A DNA stretch of 64,000 bases from Hamadaea sp013361475 (GTDB lineage: Bacteria; Actinomycetota; Actinomycetes; Mycobacteriales; Micromonosporaceae), in the NCBI RefSeq assembly GCF_040654195.1, contig NZ_JBFAHM010000022.1, positions 1-64,000 of the forward strand, given 5' to 3'. Position numbers and translations under genes: made by a program. Below, piece by piece: positions 34,882 through 43,857 of the stretch (the stretch's first letter is position 1; each line of letters starts with the position of its first letter). The notes beneath the pieces were generated by a model that made no database searches, had not been told where the DNA came from, and was given only the letters and a program-made list of their open reading frames with translations.

Positions 34882-35886
34882 CTAACCGACCCGCAGCTCC
34901 GTCCGGCTGCGGTAGACCTCACCAGGCCGCAGCGTTGAGCTCGGATACGCGGGTTCGTTGGGCGAGTTCGGCAGCCGCTGCGTCTCCAGGCAGATCCCGG
35001 CATACTGCGGATAGGGATCCCCGTCGAGCCGATTTCCGGTGTAGACCTGGACGCCAGGCTCGGTTGTCCATACTTCCAGCCAGCGACCGCTGACCGGATC
35101 GGCCAGCCGGGCGGCACGCCGGGGCTGCCGGCCGGTCGTGGGCAGCAGCCAACAGTGGTCGAACCCGCCTGCCACCGCCAGCTGCGCGTCGTCAGCTTTG
35201 AGCGCATCGCCGATACGCCGCGGTACGCGCAGGTCGAAAGGCGTACCGGCGACCGAGATGGACGGGCCGAACGGAATGGCCGCCTCGTCGATGGGCAGGT
35301 ACGCATCCGCGTCCACCCAAAGCTCGTGACCGAGAACGGAATCGGAACCGGCCAGGTTGAAGTACGCGTGGTTGGTCAGGTTCACCACGGTCGGCAGATC
35401 CGTCCGCGCCTCGTAGTCGAGGCTCAGGACGCCGTGCTCGTCCAGCGAATAGGTGACCGAGGCGGTGAGCGTACCGGGGAACCCCTGGTCGCCGTCTGGG
35501 CTGATCAACGTCAGTCGCACTGCCCCGCCGTCCAGCGCCTCATCCGCCCAGATACGACGATCGAAACCATCCGGGCCGCCGTGGAGGGTGGTGTCACCCT
35601 CGTTCGCCGCCAACGCGTACGCCGCGCCGTCGAGCTCGAATCGGCCATGAGCGATGCGATTGGCGTACCGGCCGACTACTGCGCCCAGATAGGGGTGGCG
35701 CCCGGCGTACGCGGCCAGATCGGGCAGGGCCAAGACAAGCGGCGCGCCGTCGATCGCGAAGCCGTGCAGAGTGGCGCCGTAGGTCAGGATGTCGGCCGTC
35801 ACGCCGCGCCCGTTGTCCAGCCGCCAACGGCCGACCTCCGAACCGCCGGGGGTCACGCCGAAGTGGTGCCGTGTCGCAGTACTCAT
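34882..35886 (-). CDS. galM: aldose 1-epimerase (galactose mutarotase)
   Basis: 334 residues from ATG 35886. Mutarotase motifs in order: GAVVGRYANRIAHGRF (with the catalytic Asn-Arg), TTLHGGPDGFDRRIW (substrate His), VVNLTNHAYFNLAG (second His) and the late catalytic Glu in YAGICLETQRLPNSPN. Interconverts alpha and beta anomers of aldoses in the cytoplasm. Stands alone; no galactose genes adjacent. Confidence 0.92.
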   Translation of the reverse strand: MSTATRHHFGVTPGGSEVGRWRLDNGRGVTADILTYGATLHGFAIDGAPLVLALPDLAAYAGRHPYLGAVVGRYANRIAHGRFELDGAAYALAANEGDTTLHGGPDGFDRRIWADEALDGGAVRLTLISPDGDQGFPGTLTASVTYSLDEHGVLSLDYEARTDLPTVVNLTNHAYFNLAGSDSVLGHELWVDADAYLPIDEAAIPFGPSISVAGTPFDLRVPRRIGDALKADDAQLAVAGGFDHCWLLPTTGRQPRRAARLADPVSGRWLEVWTTEPGVQVYTGNRLDGDPYPQYAGICLETQRLPNSPNEPAYPSSTLRPGEVYRSRTELRVG

Positions 35887-36081
35887 GAGCTCAGTGTGGC
35901 GGCCGCCCGCTGAGAGCGACCTTGGATCTGGTCGTGTGTCCAATCAGCGAGAGAGTTCTACCGACGGTCGGGACCCAGCCGGAATCGACTGGGCCCCGAT
36001 CCTACGGTTCAGCGTCCGCCCCGAGCTTGCCGGAACCCGGCGTCAGCAGCACGCCACCGGCGTGGCCCTCGGCCGGTCGCG

Positions 36082-36792
36082 CTAGGCGAGCGCCGACGCC
36101 GGCGACGTCCTGTTCCTGAGCGCGGCGACGCCGACGGCGGCCAGCCAGATGGCGGTGGTGCCGTTGAACATCGCCACTGCGCCCCAGCCGTTGGCCGCGT
36201 AGAACTCTGACGAGTTGAAACCGAAGTACATCGACGGCACCGCGGCCAGGTGAAGGACGGCGATGGCGAAGGACGACCAGCCGACCCACGGAGCAAGCGC
36301 ACGGGAGCGCAGCACCGCGTATCCGAAGGCGAGGCCGAAGACGACCAGCACCAGGTGGGTGATGGAACCGTAGAGGAGGTATGTCGGCACGGTTCGGGTC
36401 GGATCGATCAACTCGGTGGTCTTGATCGCCGTGCCGCCTTCGAGCCCCTTGGCGGCCATGTCGATGATCGTCCACGCCACGCCGGCGGTGCCGGCCACCG
36501 CGCCGAACCATTCGTATCTGGCGTCCGCTCGGGTGATCAGGAACCGGATGCCGGTCATGAAGACCAGGAACAGCGTGAGCGCGAGGAAGTTGAAGAGGGT
36601 TCGCGTGAGGATCAGGTTGTCCGACATGAGGCTGCCGGTCTCGACGCCGCAGACAGCGGGGTCACAGGCGGGCTCCACGAAGTAGAGCGGCAGTTCAGCC
36701 ATCGCAAAAACGGCGCCGAGGATGGCGGCCAGGCCGATCCAGCGACGGGCCGCCCCCGGGAGCTGAATCTGTGTAAGGGATGAAGTGTTCAT
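36082..36792 (-). CDS. DUF4386-like membrane protein
   Basis: 236 residues, about six membrane helices, with CDPAVCGVETGSLMSDNL in the first outside loop (two Cys, possible disulfide). Resembles DUF4386 proteins. The start ATG 36792 abuts a perfect 12-bp operator palindrome, and the gene is divergent from the TetR gene, so it is very probably the regulator's target. GTG 36801 would place the start inside the operator. Confidence 0.75.
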   Translation of the reverse strand: MNTSSLTQIQLPGAARRWIGLAAILGAVFAMAELPLYFVEPACDPAVCGVETGSLMSDNLILTRTLFNFLALTLFLVFMTGIRFLITRADARYEWFGAVAGTAGVAWTIIDMAAKGLEGGTAIKTTELIDPTRTVPTYLLYGSITHLVLVVFGLAFGYAVLRSRALAPWVGWSSFAIAVLHLAAVPSMYFGFNSSEFYAANGWGAVAMFNGTTAIWLAAVGVAALRNRTSPASALA

Positions 36793-36823
36793 GGCTTGCA
36801 CAGTACCAACAACTGTGCAAGCC
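36793..36823. promoter_or_regulatory. TetR operator, perfect 12-bp inverted repeat
   Basis: GGCTTGCACAGT (36793-36804) is mirrored by ACTGTGCAAGCC (36812-36823) across 7 nt. It lies between the divergent membrane-protein and TetR genes and touches the start of the first. A possible -10 (TACAAT, 36827-36832) for tetR follows directly. Confidence 0.75.
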
Positions 36824-36862
36824 GTCTACAATTTCTTCCAGACCGTCGAGAGGATGCCGGCC

Positions 36863-37657
36863 ATGACCCCACGCAAGACTCCAATGCGCGACCTACCGCC
36901 GGATCGCGCACAAATCGGGGACGCCGATCTCGACGCGCTGCCGCCCGGTCTCGCCGCCGCCTGGGGAGTCGTCGATACCGGGGGACGTCGCGGGCCCAAG
37001 CCGGCCCACAGCGTCGAGGAGATCATCGCGGTCGCACTGGAGCTGGCCGACGAGGAAGGCATCGCGGCGGCCTCGCTGCCCAGGGTCGCCGCCCGGATCG
37101 GCGTCACCGCCAACGCCCTCTACCGATACGTCAGCTCCAAAGAAGAACTCATCGTCCTGCTGGCCGATCGCGCCTGGGGCGACCCGCCCGAACTGCCGGA
37201 CGGCGACTGGCGTGCGGCAGCGGAACTGTGGGCGCGCATGCTGTTCGAACACTTCCTGTCGCGTCCCTGGCTCCTGGACGTGCCGGCGACCGTTCCGCTG
37301 ACCCCGCACAACGCGGCCTGGCTGGACTCGCTCATCACCGTGCTCCAACCGACCGGCATGCCCGCACCGGAGATGCTGAACTGCGCGTATCTCCTCGACA
37401 GCCATGCCCGATACGGCGCCGGCCTACGACGCAACACGCCGACACCGGCGCAGCTACGCCGCAGCAACCCTGACCATCAACGGGCGACAAACGCCGTACG
37501 CGCATTCCTGAACAGCCAACTGCGTGCCCGCAACCTCAACGCCGTCGCGGACGTCGTACAGGACCCCACGTTCCTCGCGGAGGAGCCCTCGCTCGACGGC
37601 TTCGAGTTCGGGCTCGCCAGAATCCTCGACGGCATCCAAACCCACATCCGGTCGTAG
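36863..37657 (+). CDS. TetR/AcrR family regulator (TetR_C, class of tetracyclin repressor-like)
   Basis: 264 residues from ATG 36863 (GAGAGG 9 nt upstream). An unusual 45-residue N-terminal extension (ADLDALPPGLAAAWG) precedes the helix-turn-helix (LPRVAARIGVTANALYRYV, ~75-93). The C-terminus resembles the TetR_C_1 group that controls drug or antibiotic-export genes. Divergent from the membrane protein gene, with the operator between them. Confidence 0.87.
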   Translation: MTPRKTPMRDLPPDRAQIGDADLDALPPGLAAAWGVVDTGGRRGPKPAHSVEEIIAVALELADEEGIAAASLPRVAARIGVTANALYRYVSSKEELIVLLADRAWGDPPELPDGDWRAAAELWARMLFEHFLSRPWLLDVPATVPLTPHNAAWLDSLITVLQPTGMPAPEMLNCAYLLDSHARYGAGLRRNTPTPAQLRRSNPDHQRATNAVRAFLNSQLRARNLNAVADVVQDPTFLAEEPSLDGFEFGLARILDGIQTHIRS

Positions 37658-37727
37658 GCATAGGTGGAACGATTGCCGGAAGACGTGATCCGCCGCGAGG
37701 AGCAGACCCAGACCCGGTCGGTCGGCA

Positions 37728-38092
37728 ATGCCTCCGTTCCGATGGTTGCGGCTCGCTCCGCGCCGATCAGAGCACGTCGCGTGCGCCCAGGGCGAGGACG
37801 TCCTGGCAGCGGGCGAAATCGGCTTCTGCTTCATCAGGTCCTGGCAGGTGGAGCAGGTCAGCAACCTGTCCACCGGGTACTGCCCCACCTCGACTCCTAG
37901 ACTGCCGTGGAGTCGGCGCTCGACCGGGTCGGCCTCGTCCATCCCGGCCGGTTCACTGACGAGATCGTCTTCCGGCACTGCGCCGGCTGCCATCAACGCA
38001 ACCTGGTCAAAGACGAGGTGTATGTGTGCCAGGTCTGCGACCGCGAGTTGCCGAGGGGATGGAATTTCCCGGTGGACGCTGCCGATGTGTGA
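37728..38092 (+). pseudogene. frameshifted zinc-ribbon hypothetical protein gene
   Basis: Two overlapping frames together spell one protein. The first (from ~37728) gives CAQGEDVLAAGEIGFCFIRSW then STGYCP; after a 1-nt shift near 37883 a second frame gives HLDS, a TAG stop, then AVESALDRVGLVHPGRFTDE and CAGCHQRNLVKDEVYVCQVC ending at 38092. Two Cys pairs in each half fit a zinc-binding protein. The frameshift plus in-frame TAG suggest a dead gene. The alternative is that 37907-38092 alone (61 residues) is a small gene. Confidence 0.5.
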
Positions 38093-38154
38093 CGACGGCG
38101 CCTTAGCTGCAATCGTGGATCGACATCGTGGCGCGGCTGGCGTGAACAGGCAGG

Positions 38155-38763
38155 TCAGTCGAAGTGCACGACCAGACGAACGCCGTCCGCGCCAAAGCGG
38201 CCGGCCAAGGCGCGCATCACTGCGAAAACGTGCTCCCATCCGGAACCAGGGCCCAAGACCTTTGCTCGCGTGAGCGGCTGATACGCCAAAGTCGCGCCGT
38301 CGGTCTGAATCACGCCGAAAGTCTCACCCGGTGTCGGGCCCCACGGCAGTAACCCGAATCGGTCGAGGATCTCGGCCGGCCACCTGTCACGCCGAGGCCA
38401 GCTCATTTCGTGGCCACCTTCGGTGAGGGTCAGCCGGCCGGGTACGCCGTCCGGGCCGACGGTCATGTCGAGACCGTTCAACTCCGACCAGGCAACCCAA
38501 GTCGCGCCGCTCTCATCATCGAGGAACCCGGCGAATTCCTCGCGTACCTGCGTCGACGCGTCCGGCGGGATTCCTCGGCCCGCGGCCACCGGCCGCCAGC
38601 CCGCATAGTTGCGTACGCCGAACAGACATGCGAAGGCGTCGTAGTCATTCTGCGCGAGCAGCGGATGCAGCGGGCATGCCACCGACCATGGCTCCCAATC
38701 GAACCAGTCCTGATCCGCCAAGGGATCACGAACTTCGATGTATCCGTAGATGTCGGTGCTCAC
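38155..38763 (-). CDS. hypothetical protein, possible immunity-type
   Basis: 202 residues from GTG 38763, preceded by GGGGGAG. Acidic soluble protein with many Trp (DQDWFDWEPWSVACPLHP) and a conserved-looking CLFGVRNYAGWRPVAAGRG. I recall similar orphan proteins in actinobacteria but no name. Lies between the zinc-ribbon remnant and the barstar fusion gene, divergent from the latter. Confidence 0.65.
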   Translation of the reverse strand: MSTDIYGYIEVRDPLADQDWFDWEPWSVACPLHPLLAQNDYDAFACLFGVRNYAGWRPVAAGRGIPPDASTQVREEFAGFLDDESGATWVAWSELNGLDMTVGPDGVPGRLTLTEGGHEMSWPRRDRWPAEILDRFGLLPWGPTPGETFGVIQTDGATLAYQPLTRAKVLGPGSGWEHVFAVMRALAGRFGADGVRLVVHFD

Positions 38764-38897
38764 CGCTCCCCCACCAAAGCCGATATCTGCTGGTGCTGGG
38801 CTACCGGCTTTCTGATACTCGACCGGTGATCTACCACCCAGCGGGCGACCCGACTCCAGACGTTCCAACGACTGGACGATCGCAAGTACAGCCTGAC

Positions 38898-40082
38898 ATG
38901 CCTATCCCCCTGCGCTGGCGCCTGCTGGACACCAAGACCGGCGCTACCCTCACCGACTGCACGGACGTCGATGGCCTGTTCGTCGACCGTGTATTCCCGG
39001 TGGAGCCCACGTATGAGCGTTACACACTGGCGAGCTGCACACCGTCCGGTCCACTCCTTGCCGCGATCGAGGGCACCGGTTCGACCTGGTTCGGCAATTT
39101 CCTCGTCCAGGGCGCCCACGTTGACGGTCGGCCGGTGGCCGAACGGTGTGAGGACAGCTGCCGCGAGTGCTATGAGACCTTGGAGGAACTGCTCGACGTC
39201 CGCGTCGTCGGCCACCGGTCCGCCGCTAACGGATCGGGCCGCCTGGATATCGACCTCGAGGGTCATCGCCGCGAAAGCGAGAACAATCGCAATGGCACCA
39301 TCGCACCTGACGTCTTCGGCTATCGACTGACCATCTGGACAAGCGACGGGCGTGGCGAAGACACACCGGCGGGCGAATGCCGCGACATCACCGGCCTGTT
39401 TCATGACCGCACCGAAACCTGGCCACCGGGTCCGGAACTGACCTTGCTCGGCTGCCGTTCCGAGCTTGACGGGCCGGTCACAGCGGAGCTGGCCCACGTC
39501 AGCGTCGACGGCACGGCACACACGATGGGGTGGGGACAACGCGTGTTCGGCGACATCGTGGCCACGCGTCCCTCCGCCCTCGGTGGCGGCCTCGTCGACA
39601 TCATGCTGAACGCCCAGATTCCCGAGCCGTTGGCCGCCAACGAACGCCCGCTGTGGGACATGTGGCGGGCCGGCCGCCCGGCGAAGCCGAACCTTTGGGC
39701 GATGCTTGATCGCAGCGACCGCTATCTGTGGGTGCGTGCCGCCGCGGTGCACCGTCGTCGCGCCGAGGACAAGCCCGCAGGCACGGTGTACCAGCTGAAC
39801 GGACGCCACGTCACCGACTACGACGGGTTCTTCTGCGCGATCGGCGAGGCGATCAACGGTCCCGGCGGTTGGTTCGGCGGCGACCTGTTCTGGCTCCATG
39901 AGAACGCGGCGACCGGGGACGGCGGCGCGACTCCGGGCTTTCGGCTCGTCTGGCATCACTCCGACGTAGCCCGTAGCCACCTGGTTCGCGGCTACGACAG
40001 GAAGAGCTGGCTGCCCGCTGTCACCTTCGACGACCTGGTCCGACACCTCACCGAGGACGGAGTCCAGATCGATCTACGCTGA
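38898..40082 (+). CDS. barstar-domain fusion protein (predicted immunity protein)
   Basis: 394 residues from ATG 38898. Two tandem repeats occupy the first ~270 residues: CTDVDGLFVDR with YTLASCTPSGPL in the first, CRDITGLFHDR with LTLLGCRSELDGPV in the second. The last ~95 are a barstar domain (VYQLNGRHVTDYDGFFCAIG, WFGGDLFWLHEN). Barstar neutralises barnase-type RNases. The repeats with a barstar end suggest an immunity protein against a toxin with several parts. No toxin gene is adjacent. Confidence 0.7.
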   Translation: MPIPLRWRLLDTKTGATLTDCTDVDGLFVDRVFPVEPTYERYTLASCTPSGPLLAAIEGTGSTWFGNFLVQGAHVDGRPVAERCEDSCRECYETLEELLDVRVVGHRSAANGSGRLDIDLEGHRRESENNRNGTIAPDVFGYRLTIWTSDGRGEDTPAGECRDITGLFHDRTETWPPGPELTLLGCRSELDGPVTAELAHVSVDGTAHTMGWGQRVFGDIVATRPSALGGGLVDIMLNAQIPEPLAANERPLWDMWRAGRPAKPNLWAMLDRSDRYLWVRAAAVHRRRAEDKPAGTVYQLNGRHVTDYDGFFCAIGEAINGPGGWFGGDLFWLHENAATGDGGATPGFRLVWHHSDVARSHLVRGYDRKSWLPAVTFDDLVRHLTEDGVQIDLR

Positions 40083-40172
40083 CGACCTGGGATGAGGTCA
40101 TGGAGGCGGGTATGTCCGCGAACCAGGTCGAGCGTTTCATCGACGGCGGCGAAACCGCGGTTCTGCATGAAG

Positions 40173-41308
40173 TCACGGCACGTCTTCGACATGGAGGAAC
40201 TGAACCGTCAGCTCCAGGCCGCCGTCGGGAACGGGCCGCCCGGAGATCTCGGCGCCGTGTGCGCGTGCGATAGCGGCCACGATGGACAGTCCGAGCCCTA
40301 CGCCGTCGGCTGGGCCGGTTCGTGGTGCGTGCAGCCTGCGGAACGGTTCGAACAGTTCCCCGAAGCGGCTCTCGGGTATCTGCGGGCCGGTGTTGCGTAT
40401 CGTCAGGCGGGTGGTGTGCGTGAGGTGTATGTCCACTACACCGTCCGGCTTGTTGTAGCGGACGGCGTTGTCGAGCAGGTTGGCCGCAGCCGGTGCAACA
40501 GGATCGGATCGCCGATCACGGTGGCAGGCTGCAGGCTCTGCCGGATCAGGATGCTGCCAGCCGGTGTCTCGGCGACGGTCTGGCGTACCAGGTCGGCGAG
40601 GTTGACCCGTTCCGTGGTCTCGAGACCGTTTTCTCCCTGGGCGAGGACCAGCAGGCTGCCGATCAGACGTTCGCTGCGGCGATTGACCTCCAGCAGTTGC
40701 CTGCGAACCTGGGCCAGCCTGGCCGGCGACGGGTCGGTCAGCCCGATCTCGATCGCCGCCCGCTGGATCGCCAGCGGCGTACGCAGTTCGTGTGACGCGT
40801 TGGCGATGAACCTGCGCTGGCTGTCGACCGAGCGTTCCAGGCGTTCGAGCATGCCGTCGAAGGTGTCGGCCAGCTCTGTGAGCTCATCACGCGGCCCGGC
40901 CAGAGCAATGCGTTCGTTGAGGTTGGACAGCGACAGCTTCCTGGCCGTTGCCGTGATGCGGTGCAGCGGGCGCAGTACGCGACCAGCGAGCCACCACCCC
41001 ACGACGACCGTCACGATCGTCAGGACGATGATCGTGACGCCGGCGATGTTCCACTGGTATCCGAGCACAGTGTCGGGCAGGTAGCCGATGTCACCACGGC
41101 CGGAAGGCATCGAAGGTCCGGCCGCTGGAGCCGATCCGATCGGCGAGGCCGCTGCGTCAGTGGTCAAGTCGAGCCGATAGTTCGTGAAACGCTTCTCCAG
41201 CTTCAGTTTCAGCAGCAAGTTGGTGACGACCAGGACCGCCACCGAGGTGAGCAGGGACAGGCCGCTGTAGAGGGCGGTGAGCCGCACCCGCACGGTACGG
41301 CGCTTCAC
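40173..41308 (-). pseudogene. two-component sensor histidine kinase, broken by a frameshift
   Basis: Reads from GTG 41308 (overlapping the regulator stop as GTGA). Two membrane helices flank a short outer loop, then HAMP, HisKA with the phosphorylated His in FIANASHELRTPLAIQ, and part of the ATPase. Near 40487 one G is missing compared with the expected LAANLLDNAV coding sequence. The frame then continues in another phase as NTGPQIPE, then VGLGLSIVAAIARAHG, to 40173. The N and G boxes are both present but in different frames. Either a true mutation or a sequencing error. Confidence 0.85.
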
Positions 41309-41958
41309 AGGTGGTACCCGACACCCGCGACGGTGTGGATGCAGGGCGGGTCGCCGAGCTTGGCCCGCAGCCGGGAAACGATCACCCGCACCACGGTGGT
41401 GAACGGGTCGACGTTCTCGTCCCACGCCGACTCCAGCAGAGTCTCCGCGCTGACGATCGCGCCGTTCGCCCGCATGAGTACTTCCAGTACGGCGTACTCC
41501 TTGACCGAGAGTGTGACGTGACGACCGTCGCGGACCACCTGGCGGACCGACGAGTCCAGCACGATCCCGGCACGCCGCAACACCGGCGGAACGGGCGCCT
41601 GACTACGCCGCCCCAACGCCTTGACCCTGGCCACAAGCTCACTGAAGTCGAACGGCTTGGGCAGATAGTCATCCGCCCCGATGGTGAGACCGGCGACGCG
41701 CTCGGCCACCGACGCGGCGGCGGTCAGCAACAAGATCCGCGTACGCGCGCCGCTGCGGACCAGGTCGGCGCAGAGCACATCGCCGTGGACCCCTGGCAAG
41801 TCGCGGTCGAGCACGACGACGTCATAGTCGTTGACGCCGATCCGCTGCGACGCCTCCCACCCGTCGTACGCCACGTCCACCGCCATCGCCTGCCGGCGCA
41901 GTCCCTCCGCGACCAGGTCGGCGAGCATCGGCTCGTCCTCGACCACCAGGATTCTCAT
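41305..41958 (-). CDS. OmpR/PhoB-type response regulator
   Basis: 217 residues. Receiver domain with Asp in VVVLDRDLPG and Lys in YLPKPFDFSE, then a winged-helix DNA-binding domain (SVKEYAVLEVLMRANGAIVS). Co-transcribed with the broken histidine kinase. Divergent from the S41 peptidase gene with 87 bp between, so that gene may be a target. Confidence 0.92.
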   Translation of the reverse strand: MRILVVEDEPMLADLVAEGLRRQAMAVDVAYDGWEASQRIGVNDYDVVVLDRDLPGVHGDVLCADLVRSGARTRILLLTAAASVAERVAGLTIGADDYLPKPFDFSELVARVKALGRRSQAPVPPVLRRAGIVLDSSVRQVVRDGRHVTLSVKEYAVLEVLMRANGAIVSAETLLESAWDENVDPFTTVVRVIVSRLRAKLGDPPCIHTVAGVGYHL

Positions 41959-42045
41959 GCGCCGTCTCTATCAAGGGCGATGCTTCGCCGGCGTTAACTC
42001 GCACGTTCACACCGCTGCAACGGTCTGGCCGCGAACGTGGGCGGC

Positions 42046-43461
42046 ATGAACAAGACACTCCGGATCACGCTCGGTGTGGCGACCACGACGGCGCTCGCCG
42101 CCGGTCTCGCGACGGTGCTGATCGGCCCAGCCAGCTCCGCTGAGCCGGCCGGCCGGCCGGGCTCCTGTCTCGCCCCGTCCGGCCCGATCGGGCAACCCGG
42201 CACACCGGCCCCGGCCGCACCGACCACGATCACGACCGTCGGTCAGGCGTACAACTGCATCCTCGACAACTACTACCGCGGACCGATACTGGACGACCGG
42301 ACCCTGCTCGTGCCCGCGTTCGCCGCGCTTACCCAGGAGCTGCAGCGCCGCGGCCTCGATCAGGCCCAGGCCACGACGCCGGCGCTGACCGGCAAGCGGG
42401 ACGCGGACTGGGCCCGTTTCCGTCGCGCCTACGACAAGATCGCCGCGAAGCTGGCGAACGACCCCGCTGTCCAGCAAGCCATCGCCGGAGCAGCGCTGCA
42501 GGGAATGGTGTCGGCGCTCGCCGACAACCACGCCCGATGGTCGCGCGGACAGCAGCGCAACCTACTCGGCCTGAAGTTCTCGGGGCTACGCCCCGACGGG
42601 CCGGATCCGGCGATCACGGCACCGATCTTCGTCACCTCTATCGCCCCGGGCAGCGCCGCCGCCGGCTCCGGCATCAAGCCCGGCGACGAGCTGATCTCCG
42701 TGAACTCGGTCCCGCTGATCGTCAACGGAGTCGTCTCCGACGGCGTTCTGAGCTGGCTCACCGCGCCACCGACCGGACAGACGCTCGAATTCGCGCTGCG
42801 GCGCCCCGCCACGGGCAAGACCTTCACCACGACGGTGACCCCGGTCGACTACCCGCAGCAAGCCCCGAAGGTCGGCGTTCGGCTGCAGCCAGGCGACATC
42901 GCCCAGGTCACGATCCCGGGCTTCTACCCGGGCGTGGCCGACGAGGCGCTGGCCGCCATCGCGGAACTGCGCAAGACGACGACTCTCCGCGGCCTCATCC
43001 TCGACATGCGAGGCAACGGAGGTGGCGCCGGAGCAGAGCTGATCCGGCTGCTGGGAGCGTTCGTCCACGGCAAGACCATCAGCTACTGGTGCGACGGACG
43101 CGATCACTGCACCGCCAACCAAGCCGACGCGACCGTGCCGCTGCTGAACCTTCCCCTGGCCGTGCTGACCGACCGCACTTGCGCCTCAGCCTGCGACTCG
43201 TTCGCCAGCACCGTCAAGGACCTCCACCTCGGGACCCTCGTCGGCACGCGTACCGCGGGTCTCGTCTCCGGACCGACGTTGCCGTATCGGCTCGACGACG
43301 GCAGCGAACTGACCCTGCCCAGCCGGCGGGAACTCGGGGCCAACCGGGAAATCATCGACACGGTCGGCGTCGCGCCAGACCACCAGGCTCCGATGACATC
43401 GGCCGACCTCTCCGCCGGACGGGACCCGGCCTTGGCCAAGGCGCTCGCCGTGCTGCAGTAG
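42046..43461 (+). CDS. secreted S41 family peptidase with PDZ domain
   Basis: 471 residues. Signal peptide (ending ~30, PASSAEPAG), a Pro-rich linker, a helical region, a PDZ domain (APGSAAAGSGIKPGDELISV), then the S41 core with GLILDMRGNGGG and the nucleophile region LTDRTCASACDSFAS (Ser before Ala-Cys-Asp). GTRTAG follows at the usual place of the later motif. Tail-specific or C-terminal-processing type protease acting outside the membrane. Divergent from the two-component regulator and possibly regulated by it. Confidence 0.87.
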   Translation: MNKTLRITLGVATTTALAAGLATVLIGPASSAEPAGRPGSCLAPSGPIGQPGTPAPAAPTTITTVGQAYNCILDNYYRGPILDDRTLLVPAFAALTQELQRRGLDQAQATTPALTGKRDADWARFRRAYDKIAAKLANDPAVQQAIAGAALQGMVSALADNHARWSRGQQRNLLGLKFSGLRPDGPDPAITAPIFVTSIAPGSAAAGSGIKPGDELISVNSVPLIVNGVVSDGVLSWLTAPPTGQTLEFALRRPATGKTFTTTVTPVDYPQQAPKVGVRLQPGDIAQVTIPGFYPGVADEALAAIAELRKTTTLRGLILDMRGNGGGAGAELIRLLGAFVHGKTISYWCDGRDHCTANQADATVPLLNLPLAVLTDRTCASACDSFASTVKDLHLGTLVGTRTAGLVSGPTLPYRLDDGSELTLPSRRELGANREIIDTVGVAPDHQAPMTSADLSAGRDPALAKALAVLQ

Positions 43462-43490
43462 ACGCCTTCCGCGCCGTCCCTGTTTCCTGC

Positions 43491-43528
43491 GTCCGGGACA
43501 CCTGATACCTACATCGGGTGTCCCGGAC
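43491..43528. terminator. 12-bp hairpin after the S41 peptidase gene
   Basis: GTCCGGGACACC (43491-43502) pairs with GGTGTCCCGGAC (43517-43528), 29 bp after the stop codon. No T-run. Lies between convergent coding stretches. Confidence 0.6.
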
Positions 43529-43556
43529 TGCTTTCCGCCCCGAGTACCGGCGTGGG

Positions 43557-43688
43557 TCAGTCGGTCGCCTGCGGCCCGCGGAGCATTACCGCGATGCGCT
43601 CAATCTCCTCAACCGTCACGTCGGCGTCCATCTGGCTGCGGATCCCACCGTAGTTCCGCTCGTACGCCCAGGCGGCATCCGCCGGCAT
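43557..43688 (-). CDS. 43-residue small protein or gene fragment
   Basis: Reads MPADAAWAYERNYGGIRSQM then DADVTVEEIERIAVMLRG and stops at 43557. The same frame stays open and protein-like up to 43781 (THRAFGSRATLAERVVDSW) without a start codon, ended by TAG at 43782. So it is either a very small gene or the 3' remnant of a larger one. GC-third bias supports coding. No family recognised. The rest of the gap to 43857 shows nothing else. Confidence 0.45.
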   Translation of the reverse strand: MPADAAWAYERNYGGIRSQMDADVTVEEIERIAVMLRGPQATD

Positions 43689-43857
43689 GGTCGAGCGGAC
43701 CGGCCAGCTGTCGACGACTCGCTCCGCCAGCGTGGCTCGGCTACCGAACGCGCGGTGCGTGAGGCCGGTGTCGCGCGATACCTAAGGCCAAACCCTGGGG
43801 AAGTGATCCGGGGTACTTCCCGATGTACGCACGGCCGAGGTCGGACATGCTGGTCAC

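Noticed and set aside
40092..41084. 330-codon plus-strand open frame opposite the histidine kinase
   Set aside because: No family motif. The kinase domains are explicit on the minus strand, even with the frameshift.
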